Positions 59,376 through 64,000 of a DNA stretch of 64,000 bases are shown one piece after another. Source of the stretch: Nephrotoma appendiculata. Lineage: Eukaryota; Arthropoda; Insecta; Diptera; Tipulidae. The position numbers and the translations under genes are program-made. Positions within the stretch are counted from its first letter, which is position 1, and each line of letters starts with the position of its first letter. The stretch lies in assembly GCA_947310385.1 (NCBI GenBank), contig OX371224.1, positions 7,583,400-7,647,399 on the forward strand. The letters are read 5' to 3'. The notes beneath the pieces are model-generated. The model had not been told where the DNA came from. It saw only the letters and a program-made list of their open reading frames with translations, and ran no database searches.

Positions 59376-62300
59376 CCGCGCAGTCCTCTGATGAAGAGTC
59401 TTATCTGCTCTAGTTGGTAAAAATTAAACCCTTCTTTATCAATGATACTCAGTAAAAGGTAACTCCATGAATAATCGCAAGCAGCCGAGTATAGAATGCT
59501 TCCTAAAGACCTTTAAAGTAATTCACAAATTGCACACGAAGTCTATGGCAACTTCCATTTCCCATGCGGTTTACTCAAATTTGTATTTACTTTACCAATT
59601 GTTTGCTTAACGTTGCCATACGCCCGAGAGAGAATTTTTATTTTAATTTCTCTCGTATTTGATTTCTGTCAATTTTTTTGAAAACAACTTTTTATTTTTT
59701 TTATACCCACAATAAAATGGAGGCGATTCAATTTCAACGGCGAATATTGACTTCAAATCCACAATTATGAAACAAATAGACCATAGACCATATTAAAAAA
59801 ATAAAAATTTGTTCTTCCGAGCAGGTTTACCACACAATGTTGTGAAAATTGAGTAAGTTATTATTTGATTACTCATGAAAATTCCAATGTCACTCGGTTC
59901 CATTACGAACATTATAGTACTCGTATGTAATTACTTCACTGACATAGTTTTAATTATACCAGTAATAATATCAAAGAAACATGTTTGCTCTCTATTTCAA
60001 AGATTAAAACCCAAAACATTACTGTAAGCAGCGTAAAATGGAATTCAATTACCATATACATACATACATATAGCATAAAATGGACATTCATAAAATAATT
60101 TTCAATAAAAATTCTTTTTGTCGTTCTGAATGGGATAAAATTTTAGTTTCATTTCGTTTTGTTTAAAAGTCTCCTAATTAAAAGAAAGCAAAGCATATTC
60201 CCATTTCCCAGCCAGTGCTTTTATGTTGTACGTATGTATACAATCACTCGTGTGTATTTCTAGTATAAAACAGACGGACACATGTACAAAAGTCTAAATC
60301 TAACGAAAAAAAATAAATTTTATGGGAATTTATGTGGATAGATATACGTTCATGTCCACAATAAAAATACTCTGAATCGTTTATTACATGAAAGAATGTT
60401 AATTTTCACTTGAAAAACATATTTTGCCAAGCCACTTAATTAAAAAACAAATACATATACATATTTTGATGCTTTTGGTAGGAAATGAACTAATCAAGAG
60501 TTTATGTATTAGACTATATTACGTATGTACACGTATATGAGTTTAGTTTTATCAGGATGGGCAGTAATTCCATTCGTACTGGAATTATTCGTATTTTTAG
60601 AAAGTCATCTCCCGTTCTAATATTTATATTATGATCTGACTATGGTCTATCCGATACATAAAAAGAAAATTTAATTTTATGATTTGGTAATTGCTCGTAT
60701 ATGTTTAAAATGACTACGATCTCGTATATAGGATTTATTATACTTAATATGTGTGGCTATAAAAAACATTTTTATATCCTACTTACTAATTCTTCTACGT
60801 ATAATGTAGATGGATGTAAAATTTAAGGTTTGTTTTGCGGTTGGGCAGATGCATGTTTTATTTCATATTATTTGTTTAAAAATTATAATTAGGGAGATTT
60901 CTTTATACAACATTGAAACCCCAAAAGATGAAATTGGGAAAATGTTAACTTTTCCAATACTTGATTCTGTTGAGAATTTTTTTTTGGAAATTGGCTTTAC
61001 TTGAAAAAATGGTTTAAGGGTACATTGAGTTCAGATGTACAGGTATTGGGACAAAGAGAAAGAACATACCGGTTTCGTTAAATGATAGCTAGCGAATCAT
61101 TGCATTTTACCCACTTGGTTGCAATGTTTAATTGTAAGTTTGTAACCGAGCCGGCTGATACTCACAACAAAGACTACTCTAGTTAAGGTGTTCAAGGGAT
61201 AATATTTCATTTGTGCTTCCTTCGAAATATTACATAATCTTTAATGAATGATGTGATGTAACTTGCTAGATTTGTAACTTCTATACCGAGCAAAGTAACA
61301 ACAAAAACGTCTTACTAAGTAGCATAGTGGTTAAACCTATGTGACGCTTAAAACGATAGATAATTTTCATCAGCAGATGACGGTCGGAGATGCAAATGAG
61401 CACAACTTTGACCCCCTATCGAAGTACACAACTCGACCCATTTTCCATTATTTCCCTGAACATAGAATGGCAGGGTGCTACGTAATTTGCAAATAGGTTA
61501 AATAAAACGTACATCAAGCCGCACGTTCTCAATTTTGACCGCAATGACAAGATTTGACAAAAACCACTTTTTGAGGGAAGTTTGTTAAGGCTTTAAGTAT
61601 ACCAGATGTCATAATACGGATCATTCGCGTTGTGCTGGCTGTTATGGTACAAATAGACAAGACATTTTAAAGATCGCCAAAGTATGGAACTGTTTTCGAA
61701 CAAGCTCCAACAAACCAGTGTTAACTTTGAAACGTTTGAGCCTCTAATCCTTCATATAAAAAAATCGGTATTTGATCAACTGTGTTTTGGAACCAAATAA
61801 CAAATTTATCCGTTTAAAATACGAAACTCTATCATATTGTCAATCGCCTGGATGCAGACGTTGAGTGCCTGAAAGAGAAGGACAACCTAAATAACAATGT
61901 GACTTTAAATCCTCAGGACTTAACTGGAAACATTATTCAAGCAATTAAAGCAAACATATTCAGAGATTTTATAACCAACTCACAATATATCGTGCGCAAC
62001 TTTTTTCCCATGCAACAGCACCCCACCCAAAATGCGTCAACACTTCTTTCTGGTCAAGCTCATATACAGTACCATCAAGCAAGAAATTATAAAAAACAGG
62101 TAACTGTATATACAAATCTAAAATTGAATGCACTGCTGAAAATATGATACAATCGGGTTTTACTCAAAAAAAATATCACAAAATAACAAGCATTATCAAA
62201 GCCAATTTAAATAAATCTGGCCTTCCTATTAAATCGCACTTTCAAACGGTATGAATAGGACCGGCGTGATCTGGCACATCTTGTCTATAGTTCTTGGTCC

Positions 62301-64000
62301 TATAGCCCAATCAATCAATCAATTAATCAATCTATGACTTAATAATTATTGTGAATAACTAAATTAGTTTATAATTGACCTAAACAATTTATCAAATGAA
62401 ATTTTAAAGTAAAACAAAATATTAGAACATAAATAAAGTGTTGTGTTGCGAAAGTGTAAAATCTTTTATTAGTGTAGAAGCCAAGTCCGCGAGTGAGTGT
62501 ATAAAGTAGGAAAATTTATCCGAAATAATTTATTATTGAAGCACTTTAATTTTATAGCTACCGAACCAAGTAACCGACCATCAAGATCAACAGCAGCCAA
62601 GTCTGAAATTGGAAGCACTACCATACTACAGGACATAAATACGAATACGTTTCTTAACCATCTAAATCGTCATTGAGTTTCGCATCATCAAGAAGACGAT
62701 CAAATTTAAAACTGTGTACAGTTAACAAATTATACAATTTGATCTTGCAGCTCTTCGGCGAATTATAAATAAGTTTCATTTAACGGACACATGTAACATT
62801 ACATTAAAACTTCTCCGCCAAAAACTAATCTCCGATTTGTCTTTTGCATTTTGATTATCAGTGTTAGCAATGTAATGAAGAAGCTGGAATTTAAATGGAA
62901 ACTGGAGTTATATACAAGAAACATTAAAGCCAGCAAAGATCGATTTACGGAATATAAACCTCATCGAATTATGGAACAACATGGTTAACTAAATAAATTA
63001 ACTATTAACTAAACAATGTCAATAACTTAATAATGTTGTTTGTATAGATTATCACAGTACCATGCAGAACGCAACCTTATTGAAAATATTAGGGGCATAT
63101 AGTTCAAAACAACATAGTTAACTGTGTCGATCCCGAAATCGGGAGAATAACACGAAAGATTGGTGACATGGACGCACGGACAATATACAACTGACATTTA
63201 TAATCTAATAATGGCTTCACAGTGACGCCGAAGAAAAATTAAGGGGGAGGGGGGAATGGGGACGATTATAATCAATTCTACTCGCAACCGTGCAATGATT
63301 ACGGACTATTTTTTGCCCCACGCGCTTGTTGGAATCAACTTGGGTGATGTTTATTTTCAATAAGACGGTGCGCGATTGCGAAGGTGCGCAGGTGTTGCGA
63401 AGATCATGCAATTTAACAGCCACCATCCAAGACCTAAGAACATCATATTATTTTTTACATATAAATGGCATCGATAAACCTTCAAAATAAATTAGCTTAA
63501 TTTATTCAAAAACAAATATTTTTAGTTTTAGTTTGCGTTTATTTTCCTGCGTCTCAATTAGACAACCCTTTAGAAACAGTAAGAAATTAAACTCAGATGA
63601 AACATGCGCTTTTCGATTTTTTTTCCATTTAACTATGATGTCTACGCACCCCAATCCAAAATTTAATCTGAAAAGAAATAAATTGTTAATGCAACTGAAA
63701 TGTCATTGATGTCGTATCTATTTAAGTTACTTACCTTTAAATCACTCAAATATTGTTAAAACAAATCAGCTGATCGATGACGTCATTGATGATGTTCCAG
63801 TTGCAACTCCTAAAACTAAAATAAGAAATGTAATTAGTTAATTAAGAAGTTTTTATAATCGTCCGTGATATTAATTATAATTTTTATTAGATTTTTCGGC
63901 TTTTCTGACAAAATACTATTTTTAATGGCGTCTTACAATGTTTATGACTATTTTAGTCACAAAAAACAAAGAGACTATTTACTCACAATTTATCTACCAC
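59376..64000. other. Mostly non-coding DNA, no gene recognised
   Basis: Short isolated ORFs only. The part from 61400 to 63200 is less AT-rich, and 62400-62520 (aataaagtgttgtgttgcgaaagtg followed by gagtgagtg) has the feel of an LTR tail followed by a leader, but no repeat partner or primer-binding site was found in the window. The rest is AT-rich DNA. Confidence 0.4.

Noticed and set aside
62440..62800. Possible LTR tail and leader
   Set aside because: No second LTR, no primer-binding site and no gag downstream; the impression rests on composition only.

Overview
The window is AT-rich DNA (roughly two thirds A+T or more) from a eukaryote, most likely a brachyceran fly. Every family I recognise is a typical insect transposable element, spliceosomal introns of 57-140 bp interrupt element genes, and there are no bacterial-style operons. 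The species cannot be fixed from this sequence; a tephritid or related fly is only a guess. I found no convincing host protein-coding exon, tRNA, rRNA or CRISPR array. The window reads as intergenic or long-intron DNA filled with nested, mostly decayed transposons.

Layout. 1-3.4 kb: AT-rich DNA with a strong double hairpin. 3.4-7.2 kb: a non-LTR retrotransposon remnant split by a complete 3-kb PIF/Harbinger element (TAA target duplication, broken transposase, intact spliced Myb/SANT-like gene) and again by a 312-bp foldback MITE. 8.0-12.4 kb: two more MITE-like inverted-repeat elements. 12.87-17.75 kb: a second Harbinger element carrying an inserted Tc1 element and an unidentified 1-kb terminal-repeat element. 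20.5-22.2 kb: a small MITE and a decayed ~175-bp tandem repeat. 22.4-24.9 kb: a reverse-strand non-LTR element interrupted by a Penelope-like insertion. 25-28 kb: a Gypsy-type LTR retrotransposon remnant interrupted by a 1.4-kb foldback element with a perfect 9-bp target duplication. 33.3-34.1 kb: a mariner remnant. 36.96-44.77 kb: a Polinton/Maverick-like element with terminal inverted repeats, a retroviral-type integrase with chromodomain, and a family-B DNA polymerase, but no visible capsid, protease or ATPase genes. 46.3-49.6 kb: a mariner split by hAT-derived sequence, itself containing an 8-bp-TSD MITE. 49.6-51 kb: an unclassified mobile-element-like protein remnant and another RT fragment. 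54.4-55.9 kb: a Bel/Pao LTR remnant. 58-59.4 kb: a TTAA-flanked MITE and a 51-bp tandem repeat lying in an open reading frame. 59.4-64 kb: nothing recognised with confidence.

Almost all coding sequence is pseudogenic. The exception is the Harbinger accessory gene (three exons, start, stop and splice sites all present). The most interesting object is the small two-gene Polinton-like element; the best-supported structural results are the nested insertions, where target-site duplications fix the boundaries to the base.
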